From Gammaproteobacteria bacterium (GTDB lineage Bacteria; Pseudomonadota; Gammaproteobacteria; Granulosicoccales; Granulosicoccaceae): a stretch of 13,065 nt of DNA. Under the pieces are notes generated by a model that was not told where the DNA came from, searched no databases, and saw only the letters and a program-made list of their open reading frames with translations. Both the position numbers and the translations under genes were made by a program. The stretch's first letter is position 1. Each line of letters opens with the position of its first letter. Location of the stretch: the NCBI GenBank assembly GCA_020444765.1, contig JAGRHW010000057.1:1-13065 (forward strand). The letters run 5' to 3'. Below, one piece after another: positions 6,574 to 13,065 of the stretch.

Positions 6574-7410
6574 CTATTTTCTGGCTCCCGGACCGTTCAC
6601 TTCCAGGCCATTACTCAAATAGGTATGGAAGTATTCAAGGTTGGCATATTCCTCACCCTGGGCCTCGAATGCTCTTGCCCGTACTTGTTCATTGCAGCCC
6701 GCATAGCGTCGATGAAGCGTTCCGAGTGCACCCCACTTGGAGCGGTATACCGGGAAATGCGTGACCTGGCCAAGTCCAGGACCGAGTAACTCGGTACGGA
6801 TTTTATGACCGGCATAGGTCATGTGACAATCAGCGCAAGACATGTTTAGCTGGCCACGCTTGGTATAGTAGAACTGCCGGCCCTTTTCATAGGCCGCCAG
6901 GGCACGTGGGTCATCGGGTATTTCGATATTGAAGACATTGCCGCGGGAGGTGTAGGCCATATAGGCAGAGATATCTGCAATCGGACCTCTTTTGCCTTTA
7001 AGCGGTTCTTCGCCATTTTTCACACGGCATTGGTTAATGGCGATTTCGAGTGTCACAACCTTGCCGGTGTCTTTATCGAAGTAGGGGTAGTTTTGACGTA
7101 TGCCGATACCGCCGTTTTCAAAGCAATCAGCGTATGTCTTGCCATTGGCAAAAGGCGTATTGAACAGTTCTTCTCCGTTCGCCAAACCTAACTCGTAGGG
7201 CGGGAATTCCTCGATATCTTCCCATTGAGCCCGTGCATCAGCATCGATTGAATAAACACCGTCCTTTAAATCTTCGAAGGCCGTGTCAGGAAAACGTTCC
7301 TTATAAAAATCACGAAATGCTTTTAAATCTTCTTCCGGACTCGCCTGGCCGACCAAAGGGACAGATGCCAGCAGGCAGACCGTGGAGACAGTCAATAAGA
7401 CCTTTTTCAT
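6574..7410 (-). CDS. soxA: SoxA, haem c subunit of the SoxXA thiosulfate-oxidising complex
   Basis: This 278-residue periplasmic cytochrome conjugates thiosulfate to the SoxY carrier cysteine together with SoxX. A Sec signal peptide covers residues 1-23 (KKVLLTVSTVCLLASVPLVGQA). There is one haem site, CADCH at 192-196, and the conserved RRYAGCNEQVRA with Cys239, expected to be the cysteine (persulfide) haem ligand and active-site residue. The N-terminal haem site of dihaem SoxA is missing: instead there are single cysteines at about 96 (ADCFENGG) and 128 (NQCRV), which form a disulfide in monohaem SoxA. The ribosome site GAGGAGG lies about 6 nt before the ATG. It is last in soxXYZA, separated from soxZ by 50 bp with a hairpin, and followed by a strong terminator. 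Confidence 0.97.
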   Translation of the reverse strand: MKKVLLTVSTVCLLASVPLVGQASPEEDLKAFRDFYKERFPDTAFEDLKDGVYSIDADARAQWEDIEEFPPYELGLANGEELFNTPFANGKTYADCFENGGIGIRQNYPYFDKDTGKVVTLEIAINQCRVKNGEEPLKGKRGPIADISAYMAYTSRGNVFNIEIPDDPRALAAYEKGRQFYYTKRGQLNMSCADCHMTYAGHKIRTELLGPGLGQVTHFPVYRSKWGALGTLHRRYAGCNEQVRARAFEAQGEEYANLEYFHTYLSNGLEVNGPGARK

Positions 7411-7426
7411 AGGGTTCCTCCTCGCA

Positions 7427-7449
7427 GCCGGTATTCGATGAATACCGGC
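7427..7449 (-). promoter_or_regulatory. Intercistronic hairpin between soxZ and soxA
   Basis: A perfect 10-bp stem (7427-7436 with 7440-7449) with the loop GAT stands between the soxZ stop and the soxA ribosome site. There is no T run, so it is unlikely to terminate. It may stabilise the upstream mRNA or tune SoxA translation. Confidence 0.6.
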
Positions 7450-7460
7450 GATGGGTAATT

Positions 7461-7772
7461 TTACTTTATAGGCGCGTCGGTTGAGTCTGATTTGCCGTTA
7501 TTATCCACCCAGCTGATGGTCACGTTGTCGCCTGCCTTGCCGCCCTTGAAGCTGAATGACAAATACGGGTTTTTCGAGATGGCGCCGCTCCAGTAGGCGG
7601 TCATCACGGTGTTGCCGTTGTGCACGCCCTTGACCTCGGTAATGTAATTGGGAGGAATCGGCTCGCCGGTCTTGCTGTTTTTCTGGCCTTCCTGCTGCAT
7701 GGGGTGACTCATCAATGCCTTGACAGTCACGACATCCCCTTCCGCCTTTGCTCTAACTTTTATTGATGCCAT
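7461..7772 (-). CDS. soxZ: SoxZ, partner of the SoxY sulfur carrier
   Basis: This 103-residue protein has the usual SoxZ length and its typical sequence: IKVRAKAEGDVVTVKALMSH near the start, then TGEPIPPNYITEV, an immunoglobulin-like core, and ISWVDNNGKSD near the end. SoxZ has no signal peptide and is expected to be exported bound to SoxY, which carries the Tat signal. SoxYZ is the substrate-bearing carrier to which SoxXA attaches thiosulfate. The ATG at 7772 follows GGAG by 7 nt. It lies 24 bp after soxY, in the same operon. No unusual features are visible. Confidence 0.97.
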   Translation of the reverse strand: MASIKVRAKAEGDVVTVKALMSHPMQQEGQKNSKTGEPIPPNYITEVKGVHNGNTVMTAYWSGAISKNPYLSFSFKGGKAGDNVTISWVDNNGKSDSTDAPIK

Positions 7773-7796
7773 GGTTTTGCTCCGTAAGTCTCTGTG

Positions 7797-8264
7797 TTAA
7801 CCGCCGCAGCCACCGATGGTGACCTTGACCTCTTTTTTCGCTGACATGAGTTTGCCGTCGGATTTGACGACCGCGATGACGTCAGCCGTTTTGCCCATTT
7901 TGATCCGGGTGGAAACAAAGGCTTCGGCGCCGTCACTGAGTTCATAGGCGGAGGTGAGCGGGTTGGGGTTGTTGGCCGCGTAGATGTAAATGGCTTCCAC
8001 ATTGGGTAGCGTTGAGGAGACGGTGACCGGTACGACGGCGCCGTTTTCAGCGATATCCGGTGCCTTGACGGTGATTTCACCGGATTCGGTGGGTGTACCA
8101 CCGGCTGAAGCGGCGATGGCTTCGTCAAGGGTTTTCAGTGCAAAGGCGTCGCGTGACATTTCGGCCAGTACGGTTTGCGGTGCGAGCAGGCCGGCCGAGG
8201 CGGCGACCGCCAGGGTGGTGCTGGCCACCGAACTTTTCAGAAGTAATCTGCGTTGCTTGATCAT
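7797..8264 (-). CDS. soxY: SoxY, thiosulfate-carrier protein with C-terminal GGCGG
   Basis: This 155-residue protein ends in GGCGG. Cys153 on this flexible tail carries the sulfur intermediates during periplasmic thiosulfate oxidation. The N-terminus KQRRLLLKSSVASTTLAVAA looks like a twin-arginine signal, as expected since SoxYZ is exported folded, with likely cleavage after VLAE or nearby. The middle is the Ig-like SoxY fold (ITVKAPDIAENGAVVPVTVSS, then AIYIYAANNPNPLTSAYEL). The ATG at 8264 follows GGAG by 5 nt. It is second in the operon, 30 bp after soxX and 24 bp before soxZ. The family assignment is secure. Confidence 0.97.
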   Translation of the reverse strand: MIKQRRLLLKSSVASTTLAVAASAGLLAPQTVLAEMSRDAFALKTLDEAIAASAGGTPTESGEITVKAPDIAENGAVVPVTVSSTLPNVEAIYIYAANNPNPLTSAYELSDGAEAFVSTRIKMGKTADVIAVVKSDGKLMSAKKEVKVTIGGCGG

Positions 8265-8294
8265 GATTGCTCCATCAGGGTAGATTGAGAGAAA

Positions 8295-8669
8295 TTATAA
8301 TGAATGAATATAAGAGACGACTTTTTCCAGCTCGTCCGCAGTCAGGATCTCATGGGCGCCAAACGGCGGCATGATGGTGGTCGGGTTTGCGACACGGGAG
8401 TCGTAAATCTGACTTTTGAGTTTTTCACGGTCAGGGAATCTGGCCTTCATAGCCAGTAAAGGCGGGCCGATATTACCGGGCATCTCTCCACCTTCAATCG
8501 CGTGACAGGAAAGGCAGTTGCCGAGCTTGGTACTGAACGCTATCTCTTTGCCTTCGGCTATATCGGATGCTTCGTCAGCGTTGGCTACACTGATAACAGA
8601 TGTTGCTATCGATCCGAACAACACAGCACTGGACGCTGCCGCGAGCATAGCCCGAACAGGTTTCCGCAT
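8295..8669 (-). CDS. soxX: SoxX, monohaem cytochrome c subunit of SoxXA
   Basis: This 124-residue periplasmic cytochrome accepts electrons from the SoxXA reaction. The Sec signal is residues 1-32, ending in SVANA. The haem motif CLSCH is at 52-56, and the likely axial methionine is Met100 in TTIMPPFG. GNIGPPLLAMKARF and the C-terminal helix ELEKVVSYIHSL are typical of SoxX. The ATG at 8669 follows GGGAGGAAA at about 6-7 nt. It is the first gene of soxXYZA. A plausible sigma-70 promoter lies 50-80 bp upstream, with an inverted repeat further upstream at 8799-8817 that could bind a regulator. Confidence 0.97.
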   Translation of the reverse strand: MRKPVRAMLAAASSAVLFGSIATSVISVANADEASDIAEGKEIAFSTKLGNCLSCHAIEGGEMPGNIGPPLLAMKARFPDREKLKSQIYDSRVANPTTIMPPFGAHEILTADELEKVVSYIHSL

Positions 8670-8718
8670 ATGAATTTCCTCCCGGAGATCTGGAACTTGA
8701 ATAAAATTGTTTTATTTT

Positions 8719-8747
8719 ATTATTTTCTATGGGTTGAGCTTTCGCAA
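8719..8747 (-). promoter_or_regulatory. Predicted sigma-70 promoter of soxXYZA
   Basis: On the minus strand TTGCGA (8747-8742) and AATAAT (8724-8719) are separated by 17 bp. The matches to TTGACA and TATAAT are 4/6 and 5/6. Transcription would begin near 8712, leaving a leader of about 43 nt with the soxX ribosome site. The surroundings are AT-rich. This is a prediction from sequence only. Confidence 0.45.
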
Positions 8748-8798
8748 TTACACAGCTCTTCAGCCATGCTACCAGAATACGCGAAGATACCTAAACTT

Positions 8799-8817
8799 CC
8801 TAGTATAAACCCCTAGG
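8799..8817 (-). promoter_or_regulatory. Inverted repeat CCTAG-N9-CTAGG with an alternative -10, upstream of sox
   Basis: CCTAG (8799-8803) and CTAGG (8813-8817) form a perfect dyad. An outer ACCTA/TAGGT pair is also present around it. On the minus strand TATACT (8807-8802) lies inside the dyad and is a good -10, but no -35 stands at 17 bp. It could be an operator for a sox regulator or a second promoter. Confidence 0.35.
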
Positions 8818-8892
8818 TGTATAGGCTTATCTCCAGAAGGATAGGAATAAATTGCTTTCCTGTCCATTGAAGGTAGAGGGTGTTCTGGCGGG

Positions 8893-10350
8893 TTATTTTT
8901 GTATCTGTTTGAGGCGGGCCTGGATGCGTAAACGGGCGATGGAATCTTCGCCTGCGGTGTTCAGGGCCATCTCCAGTTGGCGGATCGCTTCGCCGGATTG
9001 CTGGTTTTTTTCGTAGTAACTTGCCAGATATTCATGGCTGGCCGTCAGGTTGTGGCGTTTCTGCTCAACATTGGCCAGTTGTCGATAGGCATTTGTGTTG
9101 GCGGGAGTGACACGCCTCGTGTATCGGACCAGGGTGTCGTAGGCTTCATCCGCCTGATCCGCGCTCATCAACAGGTCCGCAAGGAGTTCAACCGGGCTGT
9201 AATCGCCGGGATAAACTTCGATAATGTCCTGCAGGGCCTGAACGCCGTCTTCCTGCCGACCGGTCAGAAAATCCAGTTTTGCATCCAGTATGCGGATAAA
9301 AAAATTGTGGCCATGCTTGGCCAGCAGCGTCGAGGTTCTGGTTTTGGCCGAGTTGAAATCGCCGCTGCGCTCTTCGAGCAACGCCAGCCCATATTGTACG
9401 GAGGGGTTGTCTTCGGCATTCCGGGCCTTGATGAAAACCTGTCGGAGGTTGGCCTGATCGACGCTGGTGAGAACTGCCAGGCGCGTTCTGAACAGTTGAT
9501 AGGAAAGGCTGTCATGATCGCCTTGATCACCGATCATTGCGGTCCGGTTACGGGCCTCGGCAATACGGTTATCGCCCAGCGGGTGCGTTCGCAGATATTC
9601 AAGCTGATAGGCTGAGGCATTCAGCGAACTGTTGCGTTTGAGAATATCGAACGATTCGACCATGCCGGATGCGGAAAAACCGGCTTTTGACAATATATCT
9701 ATGCCGATCCGGTCCGCTTCATACTCATTGGCTCTGGTGTAATTGATCTGGGTTTGCTGCGAAACAGCAAGGCCGGTTGCGAGAGCGGCCTGGCCGGCTT
9801 CGGCAGAGTTCTGGCCGACGATAATGGCCGCCAGTATCGCGGCAGCCGTAGTCAACCCGCTGTGTCCCTGTGCCGAGTAGGCGCGGGCATGATGACGCTG
9901 ACTGACATGGGCGATTTCGTGGGCCATGACCGCTGCCAGTTGACTTTCACTGCCGAAGGCGCGGATCAGCCCGCTGTTGATGGCGATATAACCGCCGGGC
10001 ACGGCAAAGGCGTTGATCGAATCATCTTCCAGCAGGAAAAACGTATAGGGATATTCAGTGCCCGTCAGCCCCGCCAACAGGCGTTCGCCCAGCCGCTGGA
10101 TGTACTCCTGTGCCTGATAATCCGTGATAATCGGCAGGCTTTCGATAGCTTGACGCATGAATTGCGCGCCTATTCGTCGCTCTTCCTGCGGAGACAGGCT
10201 CTGGTCGACCGGCTCGCCCATTTGTGGCAGGTTATCCGTTTGCGCGAGGCTGCCGTAGCCGCACGTAATGACCAGCAACGCAACCCGGATGGCGAGGTGA
10301 AGGCACTGTAAAGGCGAGTGCGCCGGGGGATTTCTATGTGTGAGGCTCAT
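8893..10350 (-). CDS. bepA: BepA-like periplasmic M48 metalloprotease with TPR repeats
   Basis: This protein of about 485 residues resembles E. coli BepA (YfgC, 487 residues), which helps outer-membrane beta-barrel assembly, chiefly LptD, and degrades stalled substrates. A signal peptide precedes residue 37 (RVALLVITCGYGSLAQ). The zinc motif HEIAH is at 144-148 (E145 catalytic), with the third ligand in NEYEAD (E209). FAVPGGYIAINSGLI and AFGSESQLAAVMAHE are typical. RTHPLGDNR carries His257, in the place of the regulatory histidine described in BepA. TPR helices fill about 300-480. The frame extends to a TTG at 10368, but ATG 10350 is preferred; neither has a clear ribosome site. It is upstream of soxX on the same strand, with no evident terminator between. 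Confidence 0.93.
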   Translation of the reverse strand: MSLTHRNPPAHSPLQCLHLAIRVALLVITCGYGSLAQTDNLPQMGEPVDQSLSPQEERRIGAQFMRQAIESLPIITDYQAQEYIQRLGERLLAGLTGTEYPYTFFLLEDDSINAFAVPGGYIAINSGLIRAFGSESQLAAVMAHEIAHVSQRHHARAYSAQGHSGLTTAAAILAAIIVGQNSAEAGQAALATGLAVSQQTQINYTRANEYEADRIGIDILSKAGFSASGMVESFDILKRNSSLNASAYQLEYLRTHPLGDNRIAEARNRTAMIGDQGDHDSLSYQLFRTRLAVLTSVDQANLRQVFIKARNAEDNPSVQYGLALLEERSGDFNSAKTRTSTLLAKHGHNFFIRILDAKLDFLTGRQEDGVQALQDIIEVYPGDYSPVELLADLLMSADQADEAYDTLVRYTRRVTPANTNAYRQLANVEQKRHNLTASHEYLASYYEKNQQSGEAIRQLEMALNTAGEDSIARLRIQARLKQIQK

Positions 10351-10409
10351 AGTCGATTGAGTATGCAATAAAAGCGCAAAAGCGTCAGTTGTCTTTGCCT
10401 GAATTTACC

Positions 10410-10437
10410 AAACCGGAAATTTCACCCGGTTTTTTTA
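10410..10437 (+). terminator. Stray terminator-like hairpin with a plus-strand T run
   Basis: AAACCGG (10410-10416) pairs with CCGGTTT (10426-10432) around a 9-nt loop, and the T run goes on to 10436. No plus-strand gene precedes it: it stands about 60 bp upstream of the minus-strand bepA. It could end an antisense or small RNA starting inside the 5' end of bepA. Confidence 0.5.
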
Positions 10438-10791
10438 TAAGACCGGAGATCTGCAAAAATTATTCATAGAAACTGGCGACAATTTCTAGAAGGGCTGTAA
10501 TTAAAGTATTGAAATGAAAAAAATTGTCGGTCCTGAACCCTCCCATTTTAAATATAGCCCTGTGAATGGAACTGGCCTATTCTATTGTTCTTTAAACAAG
10601 CAAATTATAATATTTGCGAATATTAATATAGTTTTCACCGGTCAAAAATACTAACAGGCTCGGTTACTTATCGATCGACAAACCGGTATAAACAACTCCG
10701 ATCCGCCGGCGGGGATTTGATTCCACTATTTTTGCGGGTTACTTTTCCATTTTGGCGTAATGCCACAAACCTAGACGGAGACTTTTGATCT
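10438..10791 (+). promoter_or_regulatory. AT-rich upstream region of tusA with promoter and inverted repeats
   Basis: No gene is seen. CGACAATTT (10477-10485) and AAATTGTCG (10521-10529) are perfect inverted repeats. AGGGCT (10491-10496) pairs with AGCCCT (10556-10561), so the two stems exclude each other. A perfect -10 TATAAT is at 10606-10611, with a poorer TTGTTC 15 bp upstream. It overlaps the dyad AATATT-TGCG-AATATT (10609-10624), a possible operator. The tusA leader would then be about 175 nt. Confidence 0.4.
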
Positions 10792-11022
10792 ATGGCTGAA
10801 TTTGACCAAGAACTAGACGCATCTGGCCTGAACTGCCCGTTGCCGATTCTACGCGCAAAAAAATCACTCGCCCAACTGAGCGCCGGACAGGTTCTTAAAG
10901 TAATTGCGACAGACCCCGGCTCAGTCAAGGATTTTGAGGCATTTTCCAAGCAAACCGGCAATGTGCTGGAAAGCTCCAGCGAAGAAGGTGGCAAGTATCA
11001 TTTTATGATCCGTAAATCCTGA
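10792..11022 (+). CDS. tusA: TusA-family sulfur carrier protein
   Basis: This 76-residue protein has the TusA signature: LDASGLNCPLPILRAKK, with Cys15 in CPLP as the persulfide-carrying residue, and GQVLKVIATDPGS followed by DFEAF. TusA proteins pass sulfane sulfur between rhodaneses, DsrE-type proteins and Dsr or Hdr-like oxidation enzymes in the cytoplasm. In E. coli, TusA serves tRNA thiolation. Here the dsrE-family neighbour and the Sox and persulfide dioxygenase genes point to sulfur oxidation. The ATG at 10792 follows GGAG at a rather long 11 nt. The next gene begins 93 bp downstream, past an 11-bp hairpin. Confidence 0.95.
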   Translation: MAEFDQELDASGLNCPLPILRAKKSLAQLSAGQVLKVIATDPGSVKDFEAFSKQTGNVLESSSEEGGKYHFMIRKS

Positions 11023-11043
11023 CGGCCGGAGATCTTCATTATT

Positions 11044-11076
11044 ATGGCCGCCGGTAGTTGTTTGTCCGGCGGCCAT
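11044..11076 (+). repeat. Intercistronic hairpin between tusA and the dsrE-family gene
   Basis: A perfect 11-bp GC-rich stem (11044-11054 with 11066-11076) encloses an 11-nt loop. No T run follows. It may stabilise tusA mRNA and allow a different level of expression of the next gene. Confidence 0.65.
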
Positions 11077-11115
11077 GCCTGAAAACACAGACCCGACTAC
11101 GGGGGGAACGAGGAA

Positions 11116-11598
11116 ATGTCTGATCAAAAACGACTCGCGATTATAGCAACCAAGGGTACCCTGGATTGGGCTTACCCGCCGTTTATCCTGGCTTCGACCG
11201 CAGCGGCTCTGGACTACGAAACAGAAATATTTTTTACCTTCTACGGCCTGCAGCTTCTTAAAAAGAAACTCGATCTGAAGGTCAGTCCGCTTGGCAACCC
11301 CGGCATGCCGATGCCGATGGGCATGGATAAGTGGTTTCCGGTGCTCGGTACGGCCATTCCCGGCATGCAAAGCATCATGACCGGCATGATGAAGCAAAAG
11401 ATGAAATCCAAGGGTGTGGCCAGTATCGATGACCTGCGGGAACTGTGTCAGGAGGCCGAAGTAAAATTTGTCGCCTGTCAGATGACGGTGGATCTGTTTG
11501 ATATGCCGACCTCAGAGTTCATCGACGGTATCGAGTTTGGTGGTGCGGCTACCTTTTTCGAGTTTGCCGGCGAATCCGATATTACGCTTTATATCTGA
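11116..11598 (+). CDS. DsrE/DsrF/DrsH-like sulfurtransferase (DsrE3-like)
   Basis: A cytoplasmic protein of 160 residues from the DsrE-like family. The N-terminus KRLAIIATKGTLDWAYPPFI and the ATAA-rich helix ILASTAAALDYETEIFFTFYG fit the fold, as do NPGMPMPMGMDKWFPVLGTA and the strand FVACQMTVDLF. Cys121 in ACQMT is the conserved cysteine likely to carry persulfide or thiosulfonate; Cys111 is a second one. The family is often encoded next to tusA in sulfur oxidisers, where DsrE3 and TusA exchange sulfur, and this arrangement is seen here. The start ATG 11116 follows a GGGGGGA...GAGGA stretch. A terminator follows the gene. The precise substrate is inferred from neighbours and family. Confidence 0.88.
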   Translation: MSDQKRLAIIATKGTLDWAYPPFILASTAAALDYETEIFFTFYGLQLLKKKLDLKVSPLGNPGMPMPMGMDKWFPVLGTAIPGMQSIMTGMMKQKMKSKGVASIDDLRELCQEAEVKFVACQMTVDLFDMPTSEFIDGIEFGGAATFFEFAGESDITLYI

Positions 11599-11611
11599 GC
11601 AAACCCTCTGG

Positions 11612-11641
11612 CGCCGCCTGGAATCAGCCGGGCGGTGTTTT
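11612..11641 (+). terminator. Rho-independent terminator after the dsrE-family gene
   Basis: CGCCGCCTGG (11612-11621) and CCGGGCGGTG (11628-11637) pair over 10 bp with two G-U pairs around a 6-nt loop, and TTTT follows. It ends the tusA-dsrE unit 13 bp after the stop codon. Confidence 0.75.
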
Positions 11642-12020
11642 CCCCCTCCGCTTTTCTTTAACTTTCGTTTTGATGCCTCGTAATTATCGTCCGGTATAGC
11701 CGCCGGCTTTCCCGGACCGGCTTAAACTGAAGCTAAAAGAAGGACTTCATTCAAACGATTGACTTATTGAGTGTGCTGCGGGATTGCAAATCGTGGACAG
11801 CTCAAGCAGAATTACCGATTGGCATCAAGTGGGGTCAGGGCTGCTCGTGCAGTTGCTGAAACAGTCCATGTTGTCCAGAATCGCGGATTTTGTCCTGACA
11901 GTTCTCAAACCGGGCGGGCGTATCTGCAGAAGGTTTGAGGCAAGCCGTATTTTTCCGGGCCGGCTCATGTAATGTCCAGGCCCATATTTCTAAATTGTAC
12001 ATAAGTTGAGAGGAGCTGTC
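11642..12020 (+). promoter_or_regulatory. Gene-free leader region of ilvB
   Basis: No convincing promoter was found. CTCAAACC (11904-11911) pairs with GGTTTGAG (11932-11939); the right arm can instead pair with AAGCC about 5 nt on, just before a TATTTTT run. A small frame at 11868-11972 has a cluster of Val/Leu codons (FVLTVL) at the left arm. This resembles an attenuator but is weak: the small frame has no ribosome site and reads past the hairpin. Confidence 0.25.
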
Positions 12021-13065
12021 GTGGAGCTTTCCGGTGGCGAAATAATCATACAGGCACTCAAGGAAGAGGGCGTCGAGTTTATCTTCGGGTACCCCGGCGG
12101 TGCGGTTTTGCATATTTATGACGCCTTGTATCAGCAGGATGATGTTGAGCATATCCTGGTGCGTCATGAGCAGGGTGCGACTCATGCCGCGGACGCCTAC
12201 GCACGGGCAACCGGCAAACCGGGTGTGGTGCTGGTAACCTCGGGGCCGGGAGCGACCAATGCGGTGACCGGTATCGCCACGGCGTTTATGGATTCTGTGC
12301 CCATGGTGGTTATCACCGGCCAGGTTCATCGGCATATGATCGGCAGCGATGCGTTTCAGGAGGTCGACTCTGTCGGTATCACCCGTCCCTGTGTGAAACA
12401 CAATTTCCTGGTCCAATCCCTGGAAGACCTGGCGCCGACCTTGCGTAAGGCGTTTTTTGTTGCAACCAGCGGCCGCCCAGGCCCGGTTGTCGTTGATATC
12501 CCGAAAGACATTACCGCGCCTGAGATCAAGATTCCGTTCGTTTACCCGGAAACCATTTCGATGCGCTCCTACAACCCGAACGTAGCGGGCCATCCGGGAC
12601 AGATTCACAAGGCTGTGGAATTATTGCTGTCCGCGCGCCGGCCGATGATCTACAGCGGCGGCGGTGTTATCTGGAGTAACGCGTCGGATGAACTGACCGA
12701 ACTGACCCGATTACTCGGTTACCCGATTACCAATACGCTCATGGGACTCGGAACTTTCCCGGCTTCCGACAAGCTGTTTGTCGGCATGCTCGGCATGCAC
12801 GGCACTTTCGAAGCCAATATGGGCATGCACGATTGTGACGTTCTACTGGCTATAGGCGCACGTTTCGATGACCGCGTGACGGGTACGATCAAGGACTTTT
12901 GCCCCGGCGCGAAAATCATTCATATCGATATAGATCCGGCGTCCATCTCCAAGAATATCCGCGTCGATATCCCGATCGTCGGTGACGTCAAGCACGTGCT
13001 GAATGTCATGCTCGACGAGCTGAAAGCCGCCGATCGCCGTGCGGACCCCGATGACCTGTCGGACT
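12021..13065 (+). CDS. ilvB: Acetolactate synthase large subunit, biosynthetic type (N-terminal 348 residues; continues past the right edge)
   Basis: A thiamine-diphosphate enzyme that joins two pyruvates, or pyruvate and 2-oxobutyrate, in the first common step of valine, leucine and isoleucine synthesis. It begins at GTG 12021, with AGGAG 5 nt upstream. The visible part has [20 protein letters not shown], the catalytic glutamate Glu50 in [15 protein letters not shown], the ThDP-domain stretch [21 protein letters not shown], then [14 protein letters not shown] and the central FAD-type domain ([20 protein letters not shown], then [10 protein letters not shown]). FDDRVTG marks the anabolic type rather than the catabolic AlsS. 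About 40% of the usual 570-590 residues lie beyond the edge. The enteric equivalent is named ilvI. A small subunit (ilvH/ilvN) would be expected next. Confidence 0.96.
   Translation, partial: MELSGGEIIIQALKEEGVEFIFGYPGGAVLHIYDALYQQDDVEHILVRHEQGATHAADAYARATGKPGVVLVTSGPGATNAVTGIATAFMDSVPMVVITGQVHRHMIGSDAFQEVDSVGITRPCVKHNFLVQSLEDLAPTLRKAFFVATSGRPGPVVVDIPKDITAPEIKIPFVYPETISMRSYNPNVAGHPGQIHKAVELLLSARRPMIYSGGGVIWSNASDELTELTRLLGYPITNTLMGLGTFPASDKLFVGMLGMHGTFEANMGMHDCDVLLAIGARFDDRVTGTIKDFCPGAKIIHIDIDPASISKNIRVDIPIVGDVKHVLNVMLDELKAADRRADPDDLSD

Noticed and set aside
8977..9615. 212-residue plus-strand frame inside bepA
   Set aside because: It is a shadow of the M48 protease gene, whose HEIAH and TPR features are clear in the other direction.
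11835..12608. 257-residue frame on the minus strand
   Set aside because: It is antisense to the well-supported acetolactate synthase gene and its leader.

Overview
The window looks like chromosome of a sulfur-oxidising gammaproteobacterium. Within 13 kb it carries an ETHE1-type persulfide dioxygenase, a soxXYZA operon with a monohaem SoxA, and a tusA-dsrE sulfur-carrier pair. These sit among ordinary housekeeping genes: a DUF1289 protein, the periplasmic protease BepA and an acetolactate synthase large subunit. The species cannot be fixed from the sequence alone.

Layout. 1-2610 (minus): a large secreted SBBP-repeat protein, cut by the left edge and split by a one-base frameshift near 1961-1968. 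2767-3519 (plus): persulfide dioxygenase, followed by a strong hairpin terminator. 3598-3816 (minus): DUF1289 protein. 3981-5459 (minus): lipoprotein with cadherin/Ig-like repeats. 5460-6573: a 1.1 kb region without a credible protein gene. 6574-8669 (minus): soxX-soxY-soxZ-soxA. 8893-10350 (minus): bepA. 10351-10791: 0.44 kb gene-free region with a stray terminator and inverted repeats. 10792-11598 (plus): tusA and a dsrE-family gene, then a terminator. 11642-12020: leader region. 12021 to the right edge (plus): ilvB/ilvI.

The most interesting element is the gap between the lipoprotein gene and soxA. Read on the plus strand, it folds into a chain of hairpins whose loops present GGA (CAGGAUG, UAGGAU, CAGGAUG, AGGGAC, AGGAC, CAGGAAA, AUGGA and others). 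This is the design of the CsrB/CsrC/RsmY/RsmZ RNAs that titrate the translational regulator CsrA/RsmA. A 138-nt part of it occurs twice, 297 nt apart. Four of the five differences between the copies lie in helices, and all four keep or improve pairing, partly through G-U pairs that exist only in the plus-strand RNA. A boxA-like antitermination sequence lies upstream, and a strong terminator closes the region and also serves soxA from the other side. I infer a large CsrB-like regulatory RNA with an internally duplicated module. Homology to a named RNA family is not shown.

Working together: SoxXA and SoxYZ would begin periplasmic thiosulfate oxidation on the SoxY carrier, but soxB is not in this window. 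Persulfide dioxygenase would oxidise glutathione persulfide to sulfite in the cytoplasm. TusA and DsrE would relay sulfane sulfur there.
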